Below are positions 49,330-59,901 of a stretch of 64,000 nt of DNA, in pieces; position 1 is the stretch's first letter, and each line of letters begins with the position of its first letter. The notes beneath the pieces were generated by a model. It was not told where the DNA came from. It searched no databases and saw nothing but the letters and a program-made list of their open reading frames with translations. The translations under genes were made by a program, and so were the position numbers. The DNA comes from Morella rubra (taxonomy: Eukaryota; Streptophyta; Magnoliopsida; Fagales; Myricaceae): the NCBI GenBank assembly GCA_003952965.2, contig RXIC02000086.1:186001-250000 (forward strand). Reading direction: 5' to 3'.

Positions 49330-50730
49330 GGCATGCATACTTTAAAAATAAGCTAAAAGTGTTCTGGATACCTTGTGAAGAGACATGATGTGACTGATCA
49401 TTTGAGCTCGTCGAGGCACATTAATGTTCCAGCAAATGAAATTTAGTTATATAAGCTTGATGTACTGGAGCTCAAATCTCACGAGGATGCCATCATTTTC
49501 CTTCTTTCACGTAAATACCATTTGACATGTGATACTATTCATTAATATCCCACTATATATATATATATATATAGCTAGTATATTAATTGTATATGCAGCT
49601 CTTTAATAATTTAACTCCTAAAAAATAATTTAGAGTTTAGACTGCCAAATTGTGAGAGTTAAGAGAAGAGAACAAAGTAATTTTTTTGCTATCTTACAGA
49701 TTGCTTAAGAATGATTTTTATCTTTTTTTTTCTCTAGACAAGTCTTGCAAAAGAATTGCGTTCTTAATTCTCTCTCGACAATTCCTGCAAAGCAAATTAT
49801 TACATAAATTTTTGCAAAATTAAGAATTAGTTTTAATACAATAAAAGCTCTACAAGAAAAAAAGGGCTCCAGCGACCAAACTTTTAGGTATGAGTCAAAT
49901 TATGTTGTTGCAAATATTCAAATTTTAGCAATGAAAAACATTTAATAATCGCAAATGCATGTAGACCTAGCTAGTGACCACGATCGTTAAAGAGTTTTTG
50001 GATTTTAGGGCTCGGGGTAGGATTAGGTTTAGGGTTCGTTTCGCATTTAGGGGAAGATAGTGTTTGGTGTTGAGGTTAGCTAGCCAGGTTTTCGGAGTGT
50101 GAAAAAACCGTCGCAAAAGATACTTCGACTTCTAATTTCCAAAGGCCTCGTCCTGAGCCAATTTCGATGAGCCTCCAGTCACTATTCCTGTTGCCGCGAA
50201 GTGTGGGGGAGTTTCTGACCTTCCAACCGCGTCACAACAACTGGAACCGAGTGCTAAAAGAAAAAAGAACAGGAAGTACGACGTTTGGTTTTGGCTGAGT
50301 GACTTGCATCCTGATTTTTTTTGTTTGTCCTCTTTTCGTAATTAACTTGCTTCCTGACTTGTATGGACATTGGATAAGATCAGCTGTTTTCACAAATTTG
50401 AATGGCGTTTCCCCCAGTTTAATTGGGGCAGAAAAGGTAATCACCCGAATGGCATAGGCAGAGGCCGCTTAAGAGGTGGACAGCCTAGGCAGCTGTCTTA
50501 GGTCCCCACCCTGGCCTATTAAGGCCCCCCTAAAGTTTTATATAAGCTATAATTAGGAAATAAATCAAATTTTTTCTGGACTATTATAATATTAATAGCG
50601 GAGTTGGATTTGTTGTGAATACAAGTAATTAATAGGAACCTTAATCAACAATAATCAACACCTATTCATTTCACTGGTGGCCTTCTTATCATTCAAGTCA
50701 TGAACTCCTTTTACAGAAAATATAGGCCCC
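49330..50730. other. Non-coding stretch between B2 and relic C
   Basis: No gene is seen. An AT microsatellite lies at 49554-49572. At 49850-50110 a segment starting CTACAAGAAAAAAAGGGC has GCGACC/GTCGC words suggestive of a CACTA fragment. Near 50260-50315 a short match to the B upstream flank remains (GTACGA and GACTTGCATCCTGAT). At 50455-50560 GGCCGCTTAAGAGG and AAGGCCCCCCTAAAG resemble the start of the repeat family at 4.5 and 42.0 kb. Confidence 0.5.
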
Positions 50731-51489
50731 ATGGTCAGTGCTGAAGGCACAGGACCTGAAGTCTGCCGGGACCAACCACTCAAATGGTACACTATTTGCA
50801 TGGCCTGTCTTACAGATTCAAACCAGTCAGACGAAGGGTTGAGGTCACAAAATCCGTCTCTTATCTATATTATGGACGATATCTTTGATGTCAATGGGAC
50901 GCTTGAGGAGCTCACTCTCTTAACTAAGGCTATCAACAAGTATGTATCTGTACCACATGAGTAGTTTTTCCTTTCCTATCAGCAGTTATTGACGTTAACT
51001 TGGTGCATACAGATGGGATTCTGCAGATCTTGGGCAACTACCCGATTACATGAAGATATGCTTTAGGGCTCTTTACGGCATCACCAACAAAATTAGCTAC
51101 AAGATACATCAAAAGCATGGGTGGAACCCTATAGAATCTTTAACAAAGACGGTAAATATCGGCCACAAAATTAGCTTGTGTTCAAACATTCCTTGTCCAT
51201 AAGACTATAACTAGGGCATTCTGATGAAAATTACAAAACTTGATACCTCTATGAATGTTGCAGTGGGAGAATTTGTGCGGTGCCTTTCTGGTGGAGGGCA
51301 CGCCCCAAAAGAAGAGTATTTGAAGAATGCAGTTGTTAGTTCAGGGGTATTTGTCCTCCTAGTTCACACTTTCTTCCTTTTGGGTCAAGGAATAATCAAG
51401 GAAACTGAAGATTTTATCCATAATCAGAAGGGCATGATCTCTTCTGCCGCCACAATTCTTCGACTTTGGGACGACTTGGAACTGCCAGG
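50731..51489 (+). pseudogene. TPS relic C, exons 4-6 only
   Basis: Three B-like exons remain: exon 4 (about 50731-50939, 5' part eroded; [10 protein letters not shown] and DDIFDVNG; one base lost near 50834), exon 5 (51013-51151, full length, WDSADLG through SLTKT) and exon 6 (51264-51489, with a 23-base net deletion where other copies have QWFASG). The DDIFD core persists, but Tyr after DDIFDV is now Asn. Exons 1-3 and 7 are absent. Splice-site positions equal those of B. It is more diverged than B1 and B2 are from each other, so it is an older duplicate. Confidence 0.85.
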
Positions 51490-52281
51490 GTAAGTTGGGA
51501 TACCTGAAGTTCACCACCAAATTAGCTTTCTGTTTTTTAAATTTGTTGAAAGTGAAAAAACAAAAAAAGCAAGAATAAATACACCCTACAGCCTGTAATT
51601 ATTGGGTCTTGACACTTAGAAAGAATCCAACGCCCTCTAATTATAGGCTTTTGTCTAGAATTTGATATCCATTGGAAGATGCTTTCAAAATAGCATGACG
51701 ATTCTTCCAGCCAATAATTGGTTGTATGAATTTCCTTTTCAAATTCTTAGGCCTACAATAATGTGGCATTTATACAATTCTTGAGTCATGCAAACTAATA
51801 TTTTTGGAATGAGTTTAGGTAGCATTTGAATTTGTCGAACTAGAGAGAAAAAAATAGAACTTAGAAAGAATCCTCTTTGCATTATGGATATATGGAACAC
51901 AGAACCCCCGTGTAGTTATCTATCACAAAGGGTTATCACTTTAAATTCCCTCACCCAAGTCTTGCTTTCCCATAGTTTGTCATTCTGAGACAAGAGGTTG
52001 ATCCTTGCTTTCATAATTTAACAAGACGACTCTTGTATGTTTCCTGTTGGTGACCTATGAGATGTATATCTATGACATTTTGAACTTTGAGGCATACATG
52101 ATACTGTCACGTGGTCCAAATCAACAATGCTAAGATGATATTACAATATGGTAAGCTCTAGCATGAGCATGCTATAATATCATACTCCCAACACACCAAT
52201 GCCATCACCCAGATAAGACATTTCAAAATGTTCAAAAGGATCTAAATAGACGTTAGAAAGCAAGAGCAAAGAATAACTTAA
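51490..52281. other. Intergenic, nothing recognised
   Basis: AT-rich sequence between relic C and the first PPR gene. No TPS exon 7 and no repeat was recognised. The last part is the 3' flank of the minus-strand PPR gene. Confidence 0.5.
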
Positions 52282-53430
52282 CTATTTGTCCACACTCAAT
52301 TCCAGTTTGTAATGAAATCGCTTAGTCTTCCTGGCCAGCTTCACAAGCTCCATTGCTTCTTCAATCTTTGCCTCCTTGACCAACCCATCCACCAAACGCT
52401 GTAGTAAAGTTCTATCAATAAGAAACTGTCGATTCATAGCCTCCAAAGATAGCTCTAGAGCCAAATCGAAGTCACCCTCTTCAATAAGAAGTGGGATGAG
52501 GATCGTGCAAGTAAATCGATCAGGGCTGAGTTCGTTTCTTCCTAGTTCGTTATACCACTGCTTTGCTTCCTCCAGTTTCCCATCATTACAGAACCCTTTA
52601 ATCAAAGCGTTGTAGCTAATCACATCCGGAGTAATCTCCTTGCTTCGCATTTCATCAATCAGCTTGATTGCATCTAACATTCTGCCGTCCTGAACCACTC
52701 CCCGCAATCTCGAATTGTAACTTCTGATACCAGGAACAACATTCTTGCCCTCCATCACAGCCCATATCCTGTCTCCATCCAGAAACCGACCATTACGATA
52801 AAGACCCTCCAGAAGTGTATTGAACGTGACTGAATCAGGCTCAAGCCCATGCTTTTTCAACTCATCAAGCATCGAAATTGCAGTGTCCAAAGCACCCATC
52901 TCACAATATGCCTTGATAAGAACATTATACGAGACCACATCCACTTCTATTGACGCTTGTGAAGGTAATTCCTGGAAAATCTCCTCGAACTTATCGAATT
53001 TCTTTGCGTTGACACAGGCCGCCAAAAGGGCATTGAAGGACTTGGATGTACGGGGACAATTGAGCCCCGGCATTTCATCGAACATCTTCTGGGCATGGTC
53101 GAACATGCCCGCTTTACCATACAACACAATGAGGCGGATTGCGAAGCCTTCCGTGGAGATTTCGGGGTACTTCTTCTGGGTCTCAAGGATTTCTTCGACC
53201 ATGGAGAATTTCTTGGCAGAGGCAAGGCGACGAACTGTGGACTCGAAGATGCCGTACCTGGCTCGGAAGCGGCAGGACTCGGAGGATTTCTTAAAGTTTT
53301 CGACCATTTTTTCGAGTTTTAGATCTTTGGTACGGACGTTTTGAGCTGAGGGTTTGACTTTGTTGTGTTGTGTTGTTGCCCGGACAGAAGTGGTGAGGAT
53401 GCCATGGAGACGACGATGGATAGATGACAT
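52282..53430 (-). CDS. Small mitochondrial P-class PPR protein 1
   Basis: An intronless 382-aa protein. The N-terminus (MSSIHRRLHG, then Ser/Thr/Arg-rich to about residue 40, without acidic residues) suits a mitochondrial presequence. About nine 35-residue PPR units follow from about residue 60 to 373, for example SFNALLAACVNAKKFD, VSYNVLIKAYCEMG, VTFNTLLEGLY and ISYNALIKGFCNDG. There is no E, DYW or SMR domain. The VRRLASAKKF and GFAIRLIVLYGKAGMF blocks place it with the Arabidopsis At1g55890/At3g13150-At3g13160 group, some of which are ribosome-associated (rPPR) proteins of the mitochondrial small subunit. Presumed role: RNA binding in mitochondrial translation. It is the most diverged of the three local paralogues. 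Confidence 0.9.
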   Translation of the reverse strand: MSSIHRRLHGILTTSVRATTQHNKVKPSAQNVRTKDLKLEKMVENFKKSSESCRFRARYGIFESTVRRLASAKKFSMVEEILETQKKYPEISTEGFAIRLIVLYGKAGMFDHAQKMFDEMPGLNCPRTSKSFNALLAACVNAKKFDKFEEIFQELPSQASIEVDVVSYNVLIKAYCEMGALDTAISMLDELKKHGLEPDSVTFNTLLEGLYRNGRFLDGDRIWAVMEGKNVVPGIRSYNSRLRGVVQDGRMLDAIKLIDEMRSKEITPDVISYNALIKGFCNDGKLEEAKQWYNELGRNELSPDRFTCTILIPLLIEEGDFDLALELSLEAMNRQFLIDRTLLQRLVDGLVKEAKIEEAMELVKLARKTKRFHYKLELSVDK

Positions 53431-54244
53431 GGGTGTATTCGCCTGTTTATATCTGCACCAGAGAAATGTAGTGGAAAAGGGTTTTAGGAATCAGGGTTTA
53501 ACTTCGCAAAACCCCGTGGGCCCTGGGTCTACTATTTGTCGCCAAGGTTCTCTTTTTCCCAGAATAATATATCAGATGGTAGACAATTCACAATTCGAAC
53601 GCATTTAGGGAGTATGACGGGTCTTTGCCATTATTCATACTAAAAGAAAGGTTTCATATAGTGATGAGAGGTGTTTATAAACATAAGACACCATACCTAA
53701 ATACTAATTATTAATACGAGATAGGACCCATTAATTAATAGAAAGCTGTTTTTAAGAAATTGTATAGTCCTTATTAGAGAAAAAAAGTACGGCCTCCAAT
53801 TATAGAGTCAATGTCACTTCAAGTATTCGAACTATTAAGTTTTTCACATCGAACCACTAAATTATCAAAATTACTCGATGGGCATCCTCTAATCAACCAC
53901 GAGATCTACTTGAAGGACACATATTGATTAATTTTTGTAGAGATCAATAGATGAACTTGATTGTTTGAACCTCGTTCCTACATTGATCGCACAACTCCAA
54001 GTTGATTTTTCTAATTATTTTTGTTCAAGAAACAACTATTAAAATTGATAGCGTAGATTTGATAAGAGGATAAAAAATTAAGCTCGAAAGGTGAACTACG
54101 TATGAGTTAGAGACTCTAGCAGTAAGGAAAGAAAAATTGGTGACAGATTTAAGGCAGGCTAAGCACAGAGAAACTGACGCTATGGCATCCAAGAGACCCA
54201 GTAAGGACAGGAGCAGAACAGCACTACGCAGCTGAAGGCAAGTT
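53431..54244. other. Intergenic between PPR genes 1 and 2
   Basis: This contains the upstream region of PPR gene 1 and the 3' flank of PPR gene 2. No other gene or element was recognised. Confidence 0.6.
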
Positions 54245-55366
54245 CTAATCATAAAGGAAGAACCTATTTTTCTTCCCAAGTTGCACAAGTTTTTTCGCCT
54301 CCGTCAGTTTCGACTCTTTAACCAGTTTATCCACCACAAGCTGCAATAACGAAACATCAACAAGGAACTTCCTTTCGAAAATTTCCTTGCACAGCTCAAA
54401 GGCAATGTCCAAGTCACCCTTCTCGCAGACAAAGGGAATCACTATCTCAAAAGTCCTTTTGCCCGGGGCACTCTCGCTCTCCCCTACATTGTCGTACCAC
54501 CATTTGGCTTCCTCCAAGTTCCCCTCATTAACATATCCTTTGAGCAGAGCATTGAAACTAAACACGTTTGGTTTGATTTTTCTGGTCTTCATTTCTTCTA
54601 GTAACTGTATCGCAGCTCTGGTGTTCTTCATCAATGCCAATCCAAGCAATTTTGCATTGTAACTTCTAATGTCAGGAATAACATTCTTCTTCTCCATTTG
54701 AGCCCATATTTTCTCACCCTCCGTAAAATGACCCTTCCCATATAACCCAGTCAAAAGGGTATTGAATGTAAACAAATCTGGCTCCACCCCCTTCTTCACC
54801 ATCTCTTCAAGCATTGAAACCGCCAAATCAAACCAACCGGCATGACAAAACGCCTTGGTAACCGTATTATAGGAGACCAAATCTGGTTCGATGGACAGTT
54901 TCTTAGGCAACTGTTTGAAGAGCTCATCAACCAAATCGAACTTCTTCGAGTTCACACAAGCTTCTAGAAGTGCATTGAATGATAACACTTTGCGAGGGCA
55001 ATTCCGATCAGGCATTTCCTCGAACACTCTCTGAGCATGCTCAAACATGCCCGCCTTTCCGTAAAGGGATATTAGTCGGGCTGAGAATCCTTCTTTGGAG
55101 ATATCCTCGTACTTCTTTTGGTCTTCTAGAATCTCTTCAATCCATCCGAAGCATTTTGCCTTGGCCAGCCTACGAACCGTGTGTTCATATATACCCGATC
55201 GGCTGCGAAAGCGGTTGAGCTCGGAAAACTTCTTGAACTTCTGGACCAGGCGTTCGAGGCTGCGTTCTCTGTAGAGATCATTGGCAATGGATTTGATGCT
55301 AGTTGTGGATGCAGGTTGGTGGAAGGTGGAAAAATAGCGTCGGAGAATGCCGGAGAACGATATCAT
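54245..55366 (-). CDS. Small mitochondrial P-class PPR protein 2
   Basis: An intronless 373-aa protein. The start MISFSGILRRYFSTF is a plausible mitochondrial presequence. About nine PPR units follow (GIYEHTVRRLAKAKCF, GFSARLISLYGKAGMF, SFNALLEACVNSKKFD, VSYNTVTKAFCHAG, FTFNTLLTGLYGKG, RSYNAKLLGLAL, FSFNALLKGYVNEG). It has no editing or endonuclease domain. It is closest to PPR protein 3 and belongs with the At1g55890/At3g13160 (rPPR3-type) proteins, subunits of the plant mitochondrial ribosome in Arabidopsis. It lies about 0.8 kb from gene 1 and 1 kb from gene 3 on the same strand, indicating tandem duplication. Confidence 0.9.
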   Translation of the reverse strand: MISFSGILRRYFSTFHQPASTTSIKSIANDLYRERSLERLVQKFKKFSELNRFRSRSGIYEHTVRRLAKAKCFGWIEEILEDQKKYEDISKEGFSARLISLYGKAGMFEHAQRVFEEMPDRNCPRKVLSFNALLEACVNSKKFDLVDELFKQLPKKLSIEPDLVSYNTVTKAFCHAGWFDLAVSMLEEMVKKGVEPDLFTFNTLLTGLYGKGHFTEGEKIWAQMEKKNVIPDIRSYNAKLLGLALMKNTRAAIQLLEEMKTRKIKPNVFSFNALLKGYVNEGNLEEAKWWYDNVGESESAPGKRTFEIVIPFVCEKGDLDIAFELCKEIFERKFLVDVSLLQLVVDKLVKESKLTEAKKLVQLGKKNRFFLYD

Positions 55367-56352
55367 TCGGTTTGTTTATGGAGCTTTTGGGCTGGACGAG
55401 AACTGAGGCCTGAGGGAGTGAAAATGAGGACACGTCTCTGGGTTTTTAGAAGAGGCTTAATTGGTGTTCGGCAAATTACAGCTGATGACCAGCCGTTAAA
55501 TAGCAGTATGTTCGTTCCATGAGTGACTATAGGAAATCTATGGTGACAAAACACCGAGTTCAGCACATCCATGGCAAATACAGCAATTGTGTCGTTATTG
55601 ATCATCCACTGATCCATGAGATTAAAAGGTTATTCTTGTGTATCTTCATACCATACCTTTGTTTTAGTAACTCGAGGTTCACTAACCCCCCCCCCCCACA
55701 AGAAAAAAACTCGTCTTTCAAAATAAACTCCAAAGGAGCATGTGTTTATAACACATCAATTTCCCTCGCGTTCTGGTAGTGTAGAACTGAGACTACCGTA
55801 TAATTTAAGTAAACTCCAAGTCATAAGTCTCAAGGTGGTTCTGATACTTGCTATCCTTTCTCCTCGTCCACTGTCTACTCTCTACTCTAAAGGCTTTTGA
55901 GTTGTAAGCACATGCACCTCTTGCAATTTCACCCCTTTGCAATAAAAGCAGATGATTGCCTAGAAAAACACAAAAAGAAAGAATGACCTAAATATTGTGT
56001 TTCTGAAAATACTAGGCGTTTCGGCATTCCTCATTACCATCACAACTGCAGACCAATATGGCAGAAAATGCAAACCGGTCTATCACATGATATTAAAAAC
56101 AAAGGAGCCAATAATTTTTCAATTATTCAGCTTCATGAATACATTCATTCTTCATGATAACTCACTCAAAAAAGAAGAAAAACGTAAAAAAGGAATTCAT
56201 TATATGAAGAGGGAAGAGTCCAAAAAGTTCAACCACAAGAACAGTACAATCTTTCTTGCTCCCACAAAGTCCTCGGATCTTCAATATTTTCTTAGGGTAG
56301 CATAAAGGATTTGACCTTGTGACTGAACAAAAATAACCAAAAACCGATAGCG
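55367..56352. other. Intergenic between PPR genes 2 and 3
   Basis: No gene was recognised. A C-run at 55687-55696 and an A-rich frame at 55997-56305 without any recognisable domain are present. Confidence 0.6.
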
Positions 56353-57516
56353 CTACACATCCGACGGCAATGTCAGACTATAGCGACAGTACCTATTTGT
56401 CTTCCCAAATTCTACGAGCTCCTTTGCTTCCTCAATTTTGGACTCCTTAACCAGCCCATCCACTGCAAGCTGCAATACCGAAATATCAACCAACACCTTT
56501 CCCTTGAAAATATCCTTGCAGAGCTCAGAGGCAAGGCCCACCTCACCCCTCTCACAAACAAAGGGAAGAAGTGTCTCAAACGTCTTCTTATCCGGTGAAC
56601 GCTCGTTCTTCACTATTTCGGTGTACCACAGCTTAGCTTGCTCCAAGTTCCCCTCATTAACATATCCTTTAATCAGAGCATTGAAACTAAACTGGTCAGG
56701 TTTGACTTCTTTTTTCTTCATTTCTTCGACTAACTCAACTGCCTCCTTGGTTTTCTTCTCCAATGCCAAACCAAGCAACTTTGCGTTGTAGCTCTTAATA
56801 TCAGGAACGACATTCTTCGTCGTCATAAGCTCCCACATATTTTCGCCATCCAAAAACTGACCCTTCACATATGACCCGTTCAAAAGGGTATTGAATGTAA
56901 TCAAATCTGGCTCGATACCTCTCTTCTTCATCTCATCAAGCATTGAGACTGCTGAATCAAACGAACCCATCTCAACAAATGACTTAATAAGTGTATTATA
57001 GGAGATCAAATCGGGTTCAATCGACAACTTCTTCGGCAACTCCTTAAAGAACCCATCCACCAAATCAAATCTCTTGGAGTTCACACAAGCACCCAAAAGC
57101 GCATTAAGGGATAACACCGTGCGCCTGCAATTCCGCTCAGGCATTTCATCGAACACTTTCTGGGCATGCTCGAACATGCCCGATTTGCCATACAGACAGA
57201 TGAGTCTGACGGAGAAGCCTTCCTTGGAAATATCCCTGTACTTTTTTTGGTCTTCTAGGATCTCTTCGATCCATTTGAAGCATTTTGCCGAAGCAAGACG
57301 GCGGACCGTGTCTTCGTAGATGCCGGTTCGGGTACGGAAGCGTTCGTGCTCGGAGGACTTCTTGAACTTCTGGACCAGGCGCTGTAGGCTGTGTTCTTTG
57401 TAGAGATCTTTGGCAACGGATCTTATGCTAGTTGTGGAGTCAGGCTGTAAGGAGGTGGAGAAAGAGCGGCGGAGAATGCGAGCAAACAACATCTTTTGGG
57501 CTTTGAAGAGGAGCAA
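56353..57516 (-). CDS. Small mitochondrial P-class PPR protein 3
   Basis: An intronless frame of 387 aa. The second Met, codon 9 (start at 57492), gives MLFARILRRSFSTS, which aligns with the start of PPR protein 2 and may be the true initiation site. A basic, Ser-rich presequence is followed by about nine PPR units (GIYEDTVRRLASAKCF, GFSVRLICLYGKSGMF, ISYNTLIKSFVEMG, ITFNTLLNGSYVKG, KSYNAKLLGLAL, FSFNALIKGYVNEG). The QKKYRDISKEGF, MPERNC and ELPKKLSIEPD blocks match the At1g55890/At3g13160 group. Expected in the mitochondrion, as an RNA-binding or ribosome-associated protein. No frame damage is visible. Confidence 0.9.
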   Translation of the reverse strand: MLLFKAQKMLFARILRRSFSTSLQPDSTTSIRSVAKDLYKEHSLQRLVQKFKKSSEHERFRTRTGIYEDTVRRLASAKCFKWIEEILEDQKKYRDISKEGFSVRLICLYGKSGMFEHAQKVFDEMPERNCRRTVLSLNALLGACVNSKRFDLVDGFFKELPKKLSIEPDLISYNTLIKSFVEMGSFDSAVSMLDEMKKRGIEPDLITFNTLLNGSYVKGQFLDGENMWELMTTKNVVPDIKSYNAKLLGLALEKKTKEAVELVEEMKKKEVKPDQFSFNALIKGYVNEGNLEQAKLWYTEIVKNERSPDKKTFETLLPFVCERGEVGLASELCKDIFKGKVLVDISVLQLAVDGLVKESKIEEAKELVEFGKTNRYCRYSLTLPSDV

Positions 57517-57684
57517 CGGAGTGAAAAGTGGGGAGTCTCAGGGTTTTAGGAGGGTTCGACCCAGGGCTTGAGACATTTTCGGTTATTGGAAAGGTGCTGA
57601 TTTGCCATTTCAATGATCTCTAGCTATTTGAACCTTCATTTCTTCTAAGTTCGTACGGTTGGTCGTATTTGTAAATTAAAATTT

Positions 57685-58048
57685 GGGGAAAATACACTTT
57701 TCACCCATAAACTACCATATATTTTACACTTTGCACCCTAAACTACCAATTTTGACACATTGCACCCTCTAACTACCAATTTTTAACACTTTGCACCCTT
57801 TATCAAATTTTCAAACTAAAATTAAACCATTGACACCGAGTAGGTGGATATTGTAATGTATTATTGTCAAATGAGGGTGCAAAGTGTTTAATATTAGTAG
57901 TTGGAGGGTGTAATGTGTCAAAGTGGGTAGTTTAGGGTGCAAAATGTATAACATTGGTAGTTTAAGGGTGCAATGTCTTAAAGATGGTAGTTTGGGGTGC
58001 AATGTGTCACTACTCCGGTAGTTTGTGGGTGAAAAGTGTATTTTCCTC
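57685..58048. mobile_element. MULE-like MITE with perfect 9-bp target duplication
   Basis: The left end is GGGGAAAATACACTTTTCACC, and the right end reverse-complemented is GAGGAAAATACACTTTTCACC. The 9-bp TTAAAATTT occurs at 57676-57684 and 58049-58057. The interior is a series of short TTTGCACCCT/AAACTACCA words repeated in both orientations, so the whole 364 bp can fold back. It is non-coding; the frame at 57811-58002 is an artefact of the repeats. Confidence 0.85.
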
Positions 58049-58057
58049 TTAAAATTT

Positions 58058-59800
58058 TATCAAAATTTTGGGATGGTTGTAAAAATTGGAGGTAAATTAG
58101 AGTTTTATTAAGAGAGAAAATAGTAAAAAGGTAAAATGTTATGATAGTAGGTGAAAAAGTTATATATATATTATTTGAGTGAATTTGTTATGTTTAATAC
58201 AAAGAAAAGATATGGTGTAGAGATTATTTTAAATTTTTTATCTTATTTTTGTAAAAAATTTTAAGTTGTTTATGTTTGTAAACTAAAATTTTAGAACGGA
58301 GAGAAATTTTGGCCAAACTTCTAGTTTGTAAATGTGTACTATTAAAAGACTCAAGTGGAAGGATAATAATAAACTCTGAAAACTTGAATAGGCTTTATCA
58401 TTTTTTTTTTAAATCAGGTGTCTTGGCCAATTTAATTAAATAAAAGTGATTTCATAACTTCTAATTTGTCTAATTAAGTCTCATAAGTTTTAAAAAACAT
58501 CAATTCTCATCCAAAATATACCAATTTTTTTTAAAAAAAAATTTAGAGTCCTATTTCGATTAATTCACATAATTTCATCTTATTTATTGGTTAAATAAAG
58601 TATGAGGATTGATTCTTTTTTAAAACTTATAAGATGTAATAAAAATAAATTAAAGTTATAAAATTTAATTTTAATTTTTATTCATAAATATGAAGCCTAA
58701 TATGATGTTTTCCTTTACGTGAAAGACTAGCTGGTAGAGCTCCCTTATTTAATACAATTCGTTCATAAGAGACAGAATACGGATTCAGGCCACGAATTTT
58801 AGGCTGATCATCGAGTCCAATCTTCAAAAATCTCAGGGTTTTTTTTTTTTTTTTTTTTTTTTTAGCGCTGAATAAGATATTTATATTTATATGACTAAGA
58901 AGGATATCACAGAAGTTTAGGGTACTGAGTATAGAAAGATTACGGCGGTTTGGATAACTTGCATGGATATTTTGAGAAACGGCATTCGACTGTGGGTTTA
59001 ATGGTGAGCAACAGCAGGGGCCAAGCTTAAGGCATTGGGTGCCACAGGAAATAGACTGATCGTTGAAACGTCGTCGGAGAAGTAGAAAATGAGGAGTCAA
59101 TATGTTCCGGAGGAAGGACCTGGAGAAATATTTGTGTCATTGTAAAGGACCTCAGTGTACAGTACAACTATAAATTATATGAATGCCACTCAAAATATCT
59201 GCTGGAAAAGAAGCGAACAGTTTCCCCCATTAACAAACTACCCACATGGTACACTACATGACACAAACCACGGCCTCCTTCTGAACTGTCCTGGTTGGCT
59301 TAATGAATAGAGTTGTTGCTTATCCCAAAAAGAAGAACAAAAAAAAAAAAAAAGAATTTAGGGGAGACTCAAGGAGAGCTTTGTACTTCACATAACCACC
59401 CACATTCATCTGTACTATATCCAGTCAACAAGACCAATGGCAGTACATTCTAGCTTAATTAAGTCCATGAAACGATTAAAAAACATCAAAGAAAATTGCT
59501 TATATGGGAAATTCGTGTTGCTTATATGATCTTCATTTCGGATCTCCCAACGATGCATTTTATACAGAAAGAAACATGAAAACTGATTAGATATTTCTTA
59601 TATTTCTGAGGCTATACCTAACCAAACCTTATGCAGTTAGGTGGGCTCTTTCTCTCTCTCTCATGCTAAAACTACCGAGCCTCTTAACAATACAATAACG
59701 GTGATTTTTAGAAGAAACAGTACGGATACGCAAAAAAATGCAGCACCACATGAGAGAGAATCTCTTTCTCTCTCTCCTTCTGACATGTTACCCTTGTGAG
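58058..59800. other. Non-coding stretch upstream of the bHLH gene
   Basis: No gene is seen. AT-rich sequence lies at 58060-58680 and a run of about 24 T at 58840-58863. The 140-codon minus-strand frame at 58678-59100 spans that homopolymer and has no recognised domain. CT/GA-rich tracts occur at 59650-59665 and 59755-59780, close to the promoter. Confidence 0.55.
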
Positions 59801-59806
59801 GATCGG

Positions 59807-59814
59807 TTATATAA
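59807..59814 (+). promoter_or_regulatory. Possible TATA box of the bHLH gene
   Basis: TTATATAA lies about 95 bases before the start codon, downstream of CT-rich tracts, which are common near plant core promoters. Confidence 0.45.
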
Positions 59815-59901
59815 CCAAATACCAATATACTCAATCTCCAGTCAAAACTACTGCAGCATCTCTCCCTAAGTCAGCTAAATCAAACAAATTTCTCCACAAG
59901 A

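Noticed and set aside
49850..50110. CACTA element near relic C
   Set aside because: Only a CTACAAGAAAAA-like start and a few GCGAC words; no second end was found.
52376..53344. Plus-strand frames of up to 174 codons over the PPR genes
   Set aside because: They are antisense shadows of the repetitive PPR coding sequence.
58678..59100. 140-codon minus-strand frame
   Set aside because: It crosses a run of about 24 T giving poly-Lys and shows no domain.
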